Made by a program: the position numbers and the translations under genes. From positions 1 through 57,739 of the forward strand of contig JADIMH010000038.1 in the NCBI GenBank assembly GCA_017694885.1: a stretch of 57,739 nt of DNA, in the 5' to 3' direction. This DNA comes from Candidatus Cryptobacteroides faecipullorum (GTDB lineage: Bacteria > Bacteroidota > Bacteroidia > Bacteroidales > UBA932). The notes beneath the pieces were generated by a model that searched no databases, had not been told where the DNA came from, and worked only from the letters and a program-made list of their open reading frames with translations. This document shows positions 1 to 9,195 of this stretch, piece by piece. Positions within the stretch are counted from its first letter, which is position 1; each line of letters starts with the position of its first letter.

Positions 1-687
1 ACTTCCGGACCGTTCAACCTCAGGGAAGGCAAGAGCAGATATGAGTACTATACTTACATGTATGCCGGGATGAATGAACTCGGACAGGGAATGTGGTATA
101 TGGATGAGGTCGATGAGGCCGGTAATCCTACCGGAAACAAGGTCACCACTACCGAATATCAGAACGCTACGAAGTATTTCATAGGGAAGACAGCTCTTCC
201 GGACATCAACGGAGGTCTGAACACGACATTCTATTTCAAAGGTATAGACCTTTCAATCGCGACCGCTTTCCAGATCGGAGGATGGGCTTATGACTATTCG
301 TTCCTCGACGGTATGTCCTCATCATATTATACAGGACACAACGTGGAGTTGTGGGATACGTTCAACCCTGAAACTGGAACAGGAAAATACCCTATCTGGA
401 ATGCGAACGATGCTTCCAATTCATTCACCCAGACATCAGACCTGAATCTGGTAAAAGCATCATATTTCAGCATCAGGAACATCACATTGGGCTATTCGTT
501 CCCGAGGAAATGGATGGACAAGATCAAGGTACAGAACCTCAGGGTATATGTTACTGCGGATAACCTCGCACTGTGGTCTGCACGCCAGGGCTTCGACCCT
601 CGTGTTTCCATGTCGGGATCGAATGATGACTTCGGAGGATATTCGCCGATGAAAGTCATATCCGGCGGTATAAACATTACATTCTAA
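1..687 (+). CDS. SusC-family TonB-dependent receptor, C-terminal part (5' end outside window)
   Basis: The reading frame is open from base 1, so this is the last ~228 residues of a larger gene. SusC proteins are TonB-dependent outer-membrane barrels that import oligosaccharides or peptides bound by the partner SusD lipoprotein. The visible segment has alternating barrel-strand character, the family-typical stretch RVYVTADNLALWS followed by GFDPR near the end, and a terminal aromatic residue (ITF), as expected for an outer-membrane barrel. A SusD gene begins 17 bp downstream on the same strand, which supports the assignment. The substrate cannot be told from this fragment. Confidence 0.93.
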   Translation, partial: TSGPFNLREGKSRYEYYTYMYAGMNELGQGMWYMDEVDEAGNPTGNKVTTTEYQNATKYFIGKTALPDINGGLNTTFYFKGIDLSIATAFQIGGWAYDYSFLDGMSSSYYTGHNVELWDTFNPETGTGKYPIWNANDASNSFTQTSDLNLVKASYFSIRNITLGYSFPRKWMDKIKVQNLRVYVTADNLALWSARQGFDPRVSMSGSNDDFGGYSPMKVISGGINITF

Positions 688-704
688 TTTAATCGCAACT
701 GAAT

Positions 705-2303
705 ATGAACAAGATAACCAAATTCCTATTTCTCGGAGCGGCTGCGCTTTCTGCGGTTTCCTGCCTTGAGGAAGTCGAACCGACTGCCTATGTCAGCGAA
801 GGGAAACTTACCGAGATTGCAACGGAAGACCCGGGCAAGACATTCTCGGCGGCTGTTGCAGGACTTTACAACGACTTCCAGCAGTATGTCCATACTGACA
901 TGAGCCATAACTACTTCGGCCAGAAAAGCTTCGATTACCTCACATCGTTGATGGGTAACGATATGGTAATGACTGGACTGTTCGCAATGAGCTGGTATCA
1001 TTATATCCTTGATTACAGAGGCCAGAACTATGTCGCTACGAGCAACCGTTGGAGAGAATATTACAGGGTGATAGACAATGCCAACAACATACTTAAGCTT
1101 ATCGACCCTGAAACCGCTACGTCGGATATTAAAAGCTACCAGGCCATAGCTCTCGGATTCCGCGGCTATGCCTATCTGCAGCTTACTTATCTTTACCAGC
1201 ACTCCTATTATGTAGGAGCCGAGGGTACCAAGTGGGGCAAGGGCCAGAAATATGATTTCTCCCAGGAGCCTTGCGTGCCTCTTTTGACCGAGAATACTGA
1301 CGGAGACCAGCCGAGGAGCACAGTGGAACAGGTATATGACCAGCTGCTTTCAGACCTTGAGGAGTCCTACAGGATTTTCGAGGAAATCGGACAGGTCAAG
1401 ACATCCTCTCCTACAGATTTCGACGGATGCGTGGCAGCGATGTATCTTGCCCGCGCGTACATGGTAAAACAGGACTGGGACAATGCCATAAAGTATGCCC
1501 AGGTAGTTATCGACAATTATCCTGTACTTACTACCGAAGACCAGATCCTTCAGGGATTCAGCGATATCAACCTTCCTGATATCGTCTTCGGATGCGATAT
1601 CACGGCCGACAACTCTACCGTTTACATGTCATGGTTCTCCCAGATGGATGCCTATGGCGCCGGATACGGAGCGATCGGTGTTTACCGTGCCGGATTCAAA
1701 CCGTTTGTCGACAAGATAAACGCCAACGACATAAGGCTCCAGTGGTTCTGCTGTGAAAGGACTACAGGACAGTCCGGTACAGTCATGCTCAGGGACACGG
1801 AGTATCCTGCATCCGTAGACTATCAGTCCGTCAAGTTCATAGGAGCGGGCAGGGAGACAGTCCGTGCCGGATACGACCCTTCTACAGGAGCTACTGGATG
1901 GGAACTCGGAGATTATATCTACCTGCGTTCGGAAGAAGCCTGGTTTATCAAGGCTGAAGCACTCGCACATAAAGGAGACGCCAGTGCGGCTACAGTCCTC
2001 AATGAATTCATGAGGACAAGGCAGCCGGATTATAACTGGACCGCTACCGACAAGGCCAGCCTTATCGAAGAAATCAATTTCCAGAAGAGGGTCGAGTTCT
2101 GGGGAGAAGGCATAGAGTACCTTGACAACCGCCGTCTCAACATTCCTGTCGACCGTACGGATGAAACCTGGGGCTCTGACAATAACCATTATGACGGCGC
2201 CAAGTTCAAATACGAGCAGGAAGACAAGCAGATGGTATACCAGCTTCCGATATCCGAGATTGAAAACAATAAAGTCCTGACATCAGCCGACCAGAATCCG
2301 TGA
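705..2303 (+). CDS. SusD/RagB-family nutrient-binding outer-membrane lipoprotein
   Basis: This 532-residue protein has a lipoprotein signal with lipobox AVSC, so Cys20 is the predicted lipidated residue. SusD proteins are alpha-helical TPR-type lids that sit on the SusC barrel and bind the imported ligand outside the cell. Helical repeats such as ALGFRGYAYLQLTYLYQ and AAMYLARAYMVKQDWDNAIKYAQ and the C-terminal KRVEFWGEGIEYLDNRR segment are typical of the family. It is closely coupled to the SusC gene upstream and to a lipoprotein gene 23 bp downstream. The ligand is unknown. The adjacent secreted protease would fit peptide capture as well as glycan capture. Confidence 0.95.
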   Translation: MNKITKFLFLGAAALSAVSCLEEVEPTAYVSEGKLTEIATEDPGKTFSAAVAGLYNDFQQYVHTDMSHNYFGQKSFDYLTSLMGNDMVMTGLFAMSWYHYILDYRGQNYVATSNRWREYYRVIDNANNILKLIDPETATSDIKSYQAIALGFRGYAYLQLTYLYQHSYYVGAEGTKWGKGQKYDFSQEPCVPLLTENTDGDQPRSTVEQVYDQLLSDLEESYRIFEEIGQVKTSSPTDFDGCVAAMYLARAYMVKQDWDNAIKYAQVVIDNYPVLTTEDQILQGFSDINLPDIVFGCDITADNSTVYMSWFSQMDAYGAGYGAIGVYRAGFKPFVDKINANDIRLQWFCCERTTGQSGTVMLRDTEYPASVDYQSVKFIGAGRETVRAGYDPSTGATGWELGDYIYLRSEEAWFIKAEALAHKGDASAATVLNEFMRTRQPDYNWTATDKASLIEEINFQKRVEFWGEGIEYLDNRRLNIPVDRTDETWGSDNNHYDGAKFKYEQEDKQMVYQLPISEIENNKVLTSADQNP

Positions 2304-2326
2304 TGCGGAATTAAAACTAATTCGAT

Positions 2327-4633
2327 ATGAAAATTTTTAATATAATGTCTTTGGCTGCAGCTGCTGCGGCGATGATATCCGCCGTTTCCTGCGCCAATGA
2401 AGAGTTCACCAGAACGGGTGAGCTCAACGGTGAAGCGGTATATTTCCCTGTGGATGCAGTGACCGAATATACCCTGGACGAAGAGACAACATCGGTTACT
2501 GTTCCGGTGAGAAGAAGCGTTACCGATGATGAATTTACCGTCAGCATACTTGCCGACTGGGGCGAAATGAGTGAAACAGACCAGTCTGTCTTCACTGTAC
2601 CGTCATCGGTAACTTTCAGTGCCGGTGAAGAAGAGGCTTCGCTTGTGATAGCTGTAGACAACAGCGCAGTGGAAGAAGGCAAGGAATATACGATAGGCTT
2701 CCTTATCAATGATGAAGCAAATGTTTCACAGTACGGAAACAAGACTCTTTACATAACTCTGGCCAAGGAGACATGGGATCTGCTCGGTACAGGAAAATTC
2801 CGGGATGACTGGTTTACTGCCATGTGGCAAAGCGCTCCGGTGGTAGAAGTCGATGTCCCGATTTATGAGCACAAGAGCCAGAAAGGCCTGTATATGCTTG
2901 AAGCGCCTTACGGATGGCCGTATCTCGAAGCATTTTTCGGAGAGTCCCAAGAGGCAATCGAGAGTGAATTGGTTACATATGCGGCTGCGAATATAACGAT
3001 CGATGCTACAGATCCTGCTCAGGTTTCCATTTCTCGCCAGTCTACAGGAATTACGGATAATGACCCTGCATACGGCCTGTATGAAATCGCTACGGCGGAG
3101 TCTGTGTACGGTACTCTGGAAAACGGAATCATTACTTTCCCGGCAGGAGGTCTGAAACTGTTTTGTGCTGCCGGCAGCATGGACACAAATCCGAACGGAC
3201 AGTTCCGTGTCGTTCTTCCGGGATATGAGGCCAGGGACTATTCCGTATCCGTAGAATATTCGGGCATGAGGGTTGCCTCAGACAATAAAACCGCTACGGC
3301 CGTACTCGATTTTTCATATGGAGCGGACGTGACTGGAATCAGCTATGTATTCGTCAGCGGTGATGTGACCGCAGCTCCGGAAGAATATGTGTCAGGTGTG
3401 GTCGACGGGACGGCAGAGAACATCTGCACGGTAGATGGTTTTGTGGCCGGTGAAGGGTCCGCATCTGTCGAGGCCGAGCTTGTTCCGGGACTCTACACGA
3501 TCGTAGCCGTTCCTGCGAATGTATCAGGTGCGCTTTCTGCAGAAAATGCGGTTGCCGTGAATTTCTATTTCCCTGGTGCAGGCGGAAACGCAGCTCCTGA
3601 GTGCGACATAACAGCTGCATTGTATAAAGTCACCGAATATCCGGACGCTGCAGGATATATTGAGCAATGTCCTGACTATTCCTCAGTGGTATATGAACTC
3701 AAGGGCTCGGAAATCAAATCCCTGAAGATGTATCTGAATACCACTGAAGTGATTAACAGCATCGAGGGCATGGGCATGACGGTACAGGAAGTCGTGGATG
3801 CCTACGGGTCCGATCTCTCTGCCGATTTCCTTCAGGAACTCAATGCAGTGGGAAAGACATGGAATATTTTCATAAATCTTAATCCGTCCACATCCTACAC
3901 TTTTGTCGTAAGTGCAGAGAATTCATACGGTGAGTCCGCATTGATCATTTCGAAACCGTTTGTAACGGATGCACTGCCTTATTCCGGAGAACTGGCCACA
4001 GGCAAGTACTATATGTCATGCGAGTATGCCGGTGAAACGTTCGAGAATATATTCGAGGTATTGCCTACCCAGGACAGTGAAACCGACTTCTTTGTAAGGA
4101 ACATAGGTATTGCCAACGGCAGCAGCTGGTATGCCGAATACGATTCTGAAGCCTCTACTCTTACGCTTACCGGCTATGAAGAAGGATATGAGGATTTCGG
4201 AATGCAGTTCGGAGTGCCTTACTATTATTATGACGAAGAAGAAACCATGTACTATGGATTCTATTCATATGCATCAGACACCAGCAACGGCAAGAACCCG
4301 TGTGTATTCTCGGTAGATCCGCAGACCAAGGAGCTGGCTACCCTGAACAATGACTTTGCCGTTGTCCTTCAGGACGCGGAGACAATGAAAGGAGTAGGTT
4401 TGCTGGGATATTACACTGCCGGTACAGAAGTTTCTCTGTACGAAGGGTCCGGCCAGTCTTCCAGGATGGCTGCGTCAAGAATGCAGAACCTTTCCGGCCT
4501 TACTTCTGCAGCTTCACTCAGGGAGCCGGCAGTTGCGGGCAGTCTGGCGACTCTGAAGGTGGCTACGCGTAAGTGCGAACCGCTTTCCGGAAAGATTTCC
4601 CATAAGGTAGCAAGAGATGGTTTTCTGCGGTAA
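2327..4633 (+). CDS. Large surface lipoprotein of the SusCD locus with a Calx-beta-like N-terminal domain
   Basis: The protein has 768 residues. A signal peptide ends in lipobox AVSC (Cys22), so it is a predicted lipoprotein. Residues ~35-140 read as an all-beta Calx-beta/Ig-like module (paired VTVPVRRS and GKEYTIGFLIND strands). The rest is acidic, beta-rich and without catalytic motifs that I recognise. By position it is the third gene of the SusC-SusD operon, where surface ligand-binding lipoproteins (SusE/SusF-like in role) are usual. A binding function is an inference from position. The basic tail (RKCEPLSGKISHKVARDGFLR) is unlike the acidic body. A strong hairpin follows the stop. Confidence 0.75.
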   Translation: MKIFNIMSLAAAAAAMISAVSCANEEFTRTGELNGEAVYFPVDAVTEYTLDEETTSVTVPVRRSVTDDEFTVSILADWGEMSETDQSVFTVPSSVTFSAGEEEASLVIAVDNSAVEEGKEYTIGFLINDEANVSQYGNKTLYITLAKETWDLLGTGKFRDDWFTAMWQSAPVVEVDVPIYEHKSQKGLYMLEAPYGWPYLEAFFGESQEAIESELVTYAAANITIDATDPAQVSISRQSTGITDNDPAYGLYEIATAESVYGTLENGIITFPAGGLKLFCAAGSMDTNPNGQFRVVLPGYEARDYSVSVEYSGMRVASDNKTATAVLDFSYGADVTGISYVFVSGDVTAAPEEYVSGVVDGTAENICTVDGFVAGEGSASVEAELVPGLYTIVAVPANVSGALSAENAVAVNFYFPGAGGNAAPECDITAALYKVTEYPDAAGYIEQCPDYSSVVYELKGSEIKSLKMYLNTTEVINSIEGMGMTVQEVVDAYGSDLSADFLQELNAVGKTWNIFINLNPSTSYTFVVSAENSYGESALIISKPFVTDALPYSGELATGKYYMSCEYAGETFENIFEVLPTQDSETDFFVRNIGIANGSSWYAEYDSEASTLTLTGYEEGYEDFGMQFGVPYYYYDEEETMYYGFYSYASDTSNGKNPCVFSVDPQTKELATLNNDFAVVLQDAETMKGVGLLGYYTAGTEVSLYEGSGQSSRMAASRMQNLSGLTSAASLREPAVAGSLATLKVATRKCEPLSGKISHKVARDGFLR

Positions 4634-4680
4634 CATCCGCAGGAAATACCTGACCGGTGAAAAGAAATGATATTTTAGAA

Positions 4681-4718
4681 AGAGTGCCGGAGAAGCGCGA
4701 TGCCTTCTCCGACACTCT
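4681..4718 (+). terminator. Hairpin terminator of the SusCD operon
   Basis: The 15-nt arms AGAGTGCCGGAGAAG and CTTCTCCGACACTCT pair with a single mismatch around an 8-nt loop, followed by TT. The hairpin lies 47 bp after the lipoprotein stop and 35 bp before the protease start, so it probably separates the SusCD operon from the protease gene. Confidence 0.75.
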
Positions 4719-4752
4719 TTCAGTCTTGAATTCAAAAAATCTACAATAGGTA

Positions 4753-6768
4753 ATGATTAAATACAGGCTAACGACAATATCGGTTATGATATCATCTCTG
4801 CTGGTTTCATGTACTGATAGACTGGCAGAACAGGAGACTGCCCCGGTAGAGGAACCGGCGGCATCGGAAAAACTTGTCTTTACTCCGGAAAATGCTGTTG
4901 CCGGGAAACTTCTGGTGTATTTTTCCGGGGAAGCTGCAGAAAAAGTGGAGCATTCGTCTCTTACGCGCTCGGGAGGACCGTTGACCCGTTCCGGAATTGA
5001 AGAATTCGACCGGGTTCTTGAAAATATCGGTGTCAGGTCGCTCCACAGGGTTTTCCCGGTAGACAAAAGGAATGAAGAGCGCACCAGGAAAGCCGGTCTT
5101 CACAGATGGTATACCGTAGAATTCGATGAAACGGCTGATCTGAAAGAAGCCGCTCTTGCCATGGCAGCTGTGGCCGAGGTATCCAAGGTAGAGTTCAACC
5201 TGAGGATGGAACGGACCTCCGACCTGAAGACCATCCCGTTTGCCGGAACAGGCAACAGGCTTCAGCAGTCTTCATCAGAGGCGGTGTTCAATGATCCGTA
5301 TCTGGATCTCCAGTGGAATTATATGAATACGGGAAACACTGAAATCTATTCCGGGATTAAGGCAGGCGCAGATGCAGATTGTGTCCCTGCATGGCGTCTA
5401 TGCACGGGGGACCCGAGAGTGGTGGTAGCAGTGGTGGACGACTGCGTACAGTGGAATCACCCTGATCTGGAAGCCAACATGTGGATAAACGGCGACGAGA
5501 TACCCGGGAACGGCATCGACGATGACGGGAATGGCCTGGTAGACGATATCCACGGATATAATTTCGTAAACGATACTTCCCTTACATTGTCGGATGGGTT
5601 TGAAGGATCGCACGGTACGCATGTGGCAGGTACGGTGGCTGCAGTGAATGGCAACGGTACGGGCGTCTGCGGAATTGCCGGAGGATCCGGCAGCGGAGAC
5701 GGAGCCAGAATAATGTCATGCCAGATTTTCCATAACGAGGATCTCGGAAACGGCACTGCGGAAGTGTCGGCCAAAGCCATCAAATATGCGGCGGACAACG
5801 GCGCGTCCATTCTCCAGTGCAGCTTCGGCTATGGAGCAGGAGCCGTCACTTCGGACGCAATATATGCCCAGGACGCGAGCATAGAAAAACAGGCCATCGA
5901 CTATTTCATAGGGACGAAGAACTGTGAAGCGGTGGACGGCGGGATTGTCATATTCGCTTCCGGTAACGATATGTCCGCCATGTCTGCCTATCCGGGCGCC
6001 TATAAGGATTATATATCCGTAACTGCAATGGCCTGCGACTATACGCCTGCGTATTATACCAACTACGGGTACAGCTGCAATGTCGCGGCTCCCGGAGGGG
6101 ATGCGTACCAGTCTTCCCTTGACAACAGGACAGAGGCCTCGCAGATACTTTCCACCGTCAACGGCAGCGCCTACGGCTATATGCAGGGGACATCGATGGC
6201 TTGTCCTCATGTTTCCGGGATAGCAGCCCTTGGACTCTCCTATGCCCTGCAGCTCGGAAAGACTTTCACTGTCGATGAATTCAATTCAATCCTCCTGACA
6301 TCAGTCAATGATATAGATCCGTACTGCACCGGGACAAGGTTTACGCAGGTCAGTGAGACCTCAATGGGCAATCTCGACCTGAGCCGTTTCAAAGGTGGAA
6401 TGGGATCAGGTTACATAGACGCATATCAGGTACTGATGAATGTCCGCGGAACGACCTGTATTCCGGTTCCTGTCGGCAGTCAGGCCCAGATCGATATAAC
6501 AAGCTATATAGGAGACGGCAATCCTAATCTGACCATTGTCTCGGCAGTGCTGTCTGATGAAGAGAAGGACCGTTTGGGTATGACTTCCAACCCTGTCAAA
6601 TTCGGGGGAAACATCCTGCTTACATGCACTAAACCGGGAGCCGGCATAATGACGGTTACCCTGCGCGCAGGAACTGCAAGCGGCAGCGGAATGGAAGGCA
6701 AGACAGTTACGAAAGAATTCGCATTGATAGCCCGGCCGGGCAACCCGGCCAATGGAGGCTGGCTGTAA
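4753..6768 (+). CDS. Subtilisin-like (S8) serine protease lipoprotein
   Basis: The protein has 671 residues with lipobox LLVSC (Cys20), so it is probably anchored on the outer membrane. Residues ~40-160 form a propeptide-like region that includes a duplicated LTRSG. The catalytic domain has Asp229 (VAVVDDCVQWNHPDL), His287 (GSHGTHVAG), oxyanion Asn405 (FASGN) and Ser481 (GTSMACPHVSG), all intact. The last ~110 residues form a beta-sandwich-like appendage. It degrades proteins or matures surface proteins, and its substrate is unknown. Its place beside a SusCD system suggests it could feed peptides to the transporter, which is an inference. The next gene starts 11 bp downstream. Confidence 0.93.
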   Translation: MIKYRLTTISVMISSLLVSCTDRLAEQETAPVEEPAASEKLVFTPENAVAGKLLVYFSGEAAEKVEHSSLTRSGGPLTRSGIEEFDRVLENIGVRSLHRVFPVDKRNEERTRKAGLHRWYTVEFDETADLKEAALAMAAVAEVSKVEFNLRMERTSDLKTIPFAGTGNRLQQSSSEAVFNDPYLDLQWNYMNTGNTEIYSGIKAGADADCVPAWRLCTGDPRVVVAVVDDCVQWNHPDLEANMWINGDEIPGNGIDDDGNGLVDDIHGYNFVNDTSLTLSDGFEGSHGTHVAGTVAAVNGNGTGVCGIAGGSGSGDGARIMSCQIFHNEDLGNGTAEVSAKAIKYAADNGASILQCSFGYGAGAVTSDAIYAQDASIEKQAIDYFIGTKNCEAVDGGIVIFASGNDMSAMSAYPGAYKDYISVTAMACDYTPAYYTNYGYSCNVAAPGGDAYQSSLDNRTEASQILSTVNGSAYGYMQGTSMACPHVSGIAALGLSYALQLGKTFTVDEFNSILLTSVNDIDPYCTGTRFTQVSETSMGNLDLSRFKGGMGSGYIDAYQVLMNVRGTTCIPVPVGSQAQIDITSYIGDGNPNLTIVSAVLSDEEKDRLGMTSNPVKFGGNILLTCTKPGAGIMTVTLRAGTASGSGMEGKTVTKEFALIARPGNPANGGWL

Positions 6769-6775
6769 AAGGAGG
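6768..6775 (+). promoter_or_regulatory. Strong Shine-Dalgarno site AAAGGAGG
   Basis: AAAGGAGG overlaps the stop of the protease gene. It lies 4 nt before the ATG at 6780 and 7 nt before the ATG at 6783, so spacing favours 6783 as the true start. A perfect Shine-Dalgarno site is uncommon in Bacteroidota and stands out from the other genes here. Confidence 0.6.
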
Positions 6776-6779
6776 ATAT

Positions 6780-7262
6780 ATGATGAAAAAGACAATAAAG
6801 TACATGATGTTGGCGGCTGTTGCCATGGTAATGGCCGCCGGGTGCGGGAAGAAAGGGTCGGAACCTGATCTTCCTGAAGGGACCGGGCCGGTAGCCGGCC
6901 AATGGCATCTCATCGAATGGAGTTCGCTTTCCGATGACCGTGCCGACATATATATATCTTTCGGGGAAGACGGGACATTCGACCTTTATCAAAGGCTTTA
7001 TACCCCGTATTATGAACATTATGACGGTAATTATATACAGGATGGCGCAACCGTGAGCGGTACATACAGCGACGGGACCGCGTGGGGCAGCAGTTATACT
7101 GCAGTTTTCACTGAGGACCGTTCAAGAATGACTTTGACGCCGGACGGGAACGGGACTGCCGCAGTCTATGAGGCTTCGGATATCCCGGAGGAAATCCTTT
7201 CAGGATCGCTTTCGGGTACCAAGTCCGGCATTGACGGACCGGACGGATACCGGTTCCTGTAG
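6780..7262 (+). CDS. Small lipocalin-like lipoprotein
   Basis: The protein has 160 residues with lipobox MAAGC (Cys22-23). The remaining ~135 residues follow the pattern of short Bacteroidota lipocalin-like proteins: GQWHLIEW, then FGEDGTFDLYQR, then GTYSDG and DRSRMTLTPDG. These alternating strands would form a small beta barrel. There are two possible start codons (6780 and 6783), and the strong ribosome-binding site favours 6783. It is co-transcribed with the upstream subtilisin-like protease. It could be a folding partner, inhibitor or immunity-type protein for that protease, but nothing in the sequence proves this. The stop lies 9 bp from the convergent kinase gene. Confidence 0.7.
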   Translation: MMKKTIKYMMLAAVAMVMAAGCGKKGSEPDLPEGTGPVAGQWHLIEWSSLSDDRADIYISFGEDGTFDLYQRLYTPYYEHYDGNYIQDGATVSGTYSDGTAWGSSYTAVFTEDRSRMTLTPDGNGTAAVYEASDIPEEILSGSLSGTKSGIDGPDGYRFL

Positions 7263-7271
7263 TTTTTTCCG

Positions 7272-8987
7272 TTACAGCTGCTGCCCGCCGATAAACTCTC
7301 TCATGATGGATGTCGGCGGGATTGCTTCTATCTCGTCAGGAGAGAGGGCTACGATATAGTCCAGGAACTTCAGCAGCCTGACAGCTTCCGTATATGCCTT
7401 GGATGTGGGAAGTATGCGCCTCAGCAGGGGTTCTGCAAAATACTTCAGCATAGGCAGTTCGAATATAAGCGCGGAGTTGAACGCGACATCGGCGTTTTCC
7501 TGGAACGGGAAAATATTCCTGTTCTCTCCTCTGCGGACGCTGTGCCATCTGAGGATGGTTTCTTCTGGAGTGACGCCGCGGACTCGGTTGTCCCTGACGA
7601 TACGTCTCAGCAGACGGTTATCCGAGGTGGAGATGTTGTTGTTTTCATCCAGCGACAGGGATGTAAGGGCCGAAGCATAGATCCTTAAAATGTGGGAGTC
7701 GTCCACTCCCGGAGTCATTGCCGGATTCAGGGCATGTATCCCTTCCATGATCAGTATGTCATTTTCCTTCATCTGCATGAAATCCCCTTCGAAGCGGCGT
7801 TTACCTTCTTTGAAGTCGAATTTTGGAAGTTCTACCCGTTTCCCTTCAAGGAGGTCGTTAAGCTGTCTGTTGAGCAGTTCCAGATCCATGGCCTCGAGAG
7901 CTTCGAAATCATATTCCCCATTCTCGTCCTTCGGGGTCTTGTCCCTGTCGACGAAGTAATTGTCGAGTTCGATGACTTTAGGGTTGAGGCCGACGACCTT
8001 GCACTGGATGGCAAGCCGTTTTGATGATGATGTCTTTCCGCTGCTGGACGGGCCTGCTATGAACACTATCTTTACTCTGCCGCGCTGCAGGTTTATCTGG
8101 TCGGCTATGTCCGCGTATTTCCTTTCATGAAGGGCTTCTGCGAGATTTATCAGTTCTATCGCCCTGCCGGAAGAAATGCTCTTGTTCAGAGTGCCGACTC
8201 CCTTGACTCCGAGTATCGCGCACCAGTCGGCATATTCCTTAAGGGTAGCCGCCAACTTTGACTGTCTCTTCATCGGCATTACCTTGCTGACATTGCCTTC
8301 TGCCGGAAACTGGAGGCAGAATCCGTTGCTGAAACCCATGAGATCGAAGACTTTAAGGTATCCTGTGGACGGCACGAGCGGTCCATAGAAGGTATCTGCT
8401 TCACCGTCAAGAAAGTAGACGCTGTATGTGTAATGTCCCAGCGAACTGAGAAGCTGCGTCTTGTCATCCTGCCCGTTTGCCAGGAACAGTTTCTGCGCCT
8501 CATCGAAGGTCATCTTCACTTTCCTGAAAGGGAGATCCCTTTCGATGATTTCCTGCATTCTGGATTTGAGGGTTTCAATCTCTTCGTCAGTGATATAGTA
8601 TATGGACGGGCGTCCGTCTTCCTTGTCCTTGCGCTCATGGATTTCGCAGTACAGTCCGCTCGGGAGGGAGTAGTCGATTCCGAGCACCTTGTCGGGGAAC
8701 ATTTCCTTCACGGCGTTCCTGAGTACGAAACACAGCGACCTGATATATGTCCTGCGGCCGTCGGGATGGTTGTAGCCTATGAACCGGATGGTGTGCGGCA
8801 TCATGATGTTGAACTCCAGTTCTTTCAGCCTGTTGTCCACAAGCGCGGCCAATACGGGCAGTTCGCTTCCGGATTTTTCGTCCGAAACTGTCCTCAAGGT
8901 CTTTTCGGACAGAGTCTGCAGGTTCGTACCCATAGGCACTTTATGGTATTTGCGGTCATTTTCGCAGAATATCCTTATGTCTTCCAT
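7272..8987 (-). CDS. Uridine kinase-like nucleoside kinase with threonyl-tRNA-synthetase-like N-terminal domains
   Basis: The protein has 571 residues. The N-terminal ~65 residues resemble a TGS ubiquitin-like fold, followed by a region like the second additional domain of threonyl-tRNA synthetase (~residues 70-240). The C-terminal half is a P-loop kinase of the uridine kinase/phosphoribulokinase family, with Walker A IAGPSSSGKTSSSKR at ~310 and a base-binding region ELDNYFVDRDKTP. The fused architecture is a recognised Bacteroidota/Firmicutes kinase type. The substrate is probably a nucleoside, but this architecture does not prove uridine. It is a single-gene unit, convergent with the lipoprotein gene. 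Confidence 0.85.
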   Translation of the reverse strand: MEDIRIFCENDRKYHKVPMGTNLQTLSEKTLRTVSDEKSGSELPVLAALVDNRLKELEFNIMMPHTIRFIGYNHPDGRRTYIRSLCFVLRNAVKEMFPDKVLGIDYSLPSGLYCEIHERKDKEDGRPSIYYITDEEIETLKSRMQEIIERDLPFRKVKMTFDEAQKLFLANGQDDKTQLLSSLGHYTYSVYFLDGEADTFYGPLVPSTGYLKVFDLMGFSNGFCLQFPAEGNVSKVMPMKRQSKLAATLKEYADWCAILGVKGVGTLNKSISSGRAIELINLAEALHERKYADIADQINLQRGRVKIVFIAGPSSSGKTSSSKRLAIQCKVVGLNPKVIELDNYFVDRDKTPKDENGEYDFEALEAMDLELLNRQLNDLLEGKRVELPKFDFKEGKRRFEGDFMQMKENDILIMEGIHALNPAMTPGVDDSHILRIYASALTSLSLDENNNISTSDNRLLRRIVRDNRVRGVTPEETILRWHSVRRGENRNIFPFQENADVAFNSALIFELPMLKYFAEPLLRRILPTSKAYTEAVRLLKFLDYIVALSPDEIEAIPPTSIMREFIGGQQL

Positions 8988-9050
8988 AATTTTATGGCTT
9001 TTATAGTGTGTCCTTTAAATAATGTTATCTCTTAATGTAAGGAATTCTAT

Positions 9051-9085
9051 TGACGCTCCGGCGCGGCCCTGAAGGACCTTGATTA
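9051..9085. repeat. Dispersed intergenic palindromic repeat, copy 1
   Basis: This ~35-bp sequence matches 19998-20032 with about four mismatches and contains a small hairpin (GGCCCT-GA-AGGACC). It lies in the 208-bp gap between uvrA and the kinase gene. The rest of that gap shows no gene. It resembles a REP-type intergenic repeat. Confidence 0.5.
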
Positions 9086-9195
9086 TCCGCACCCGCAGGG
9101 CAGGGTGAGACCGACTGACTTTTCCCTTTTGCGTCAGGCAGACTGATGTATGAGGAAACCGTTTTCCTTATTTTCAGGTTTCCGAAGATATCAGT

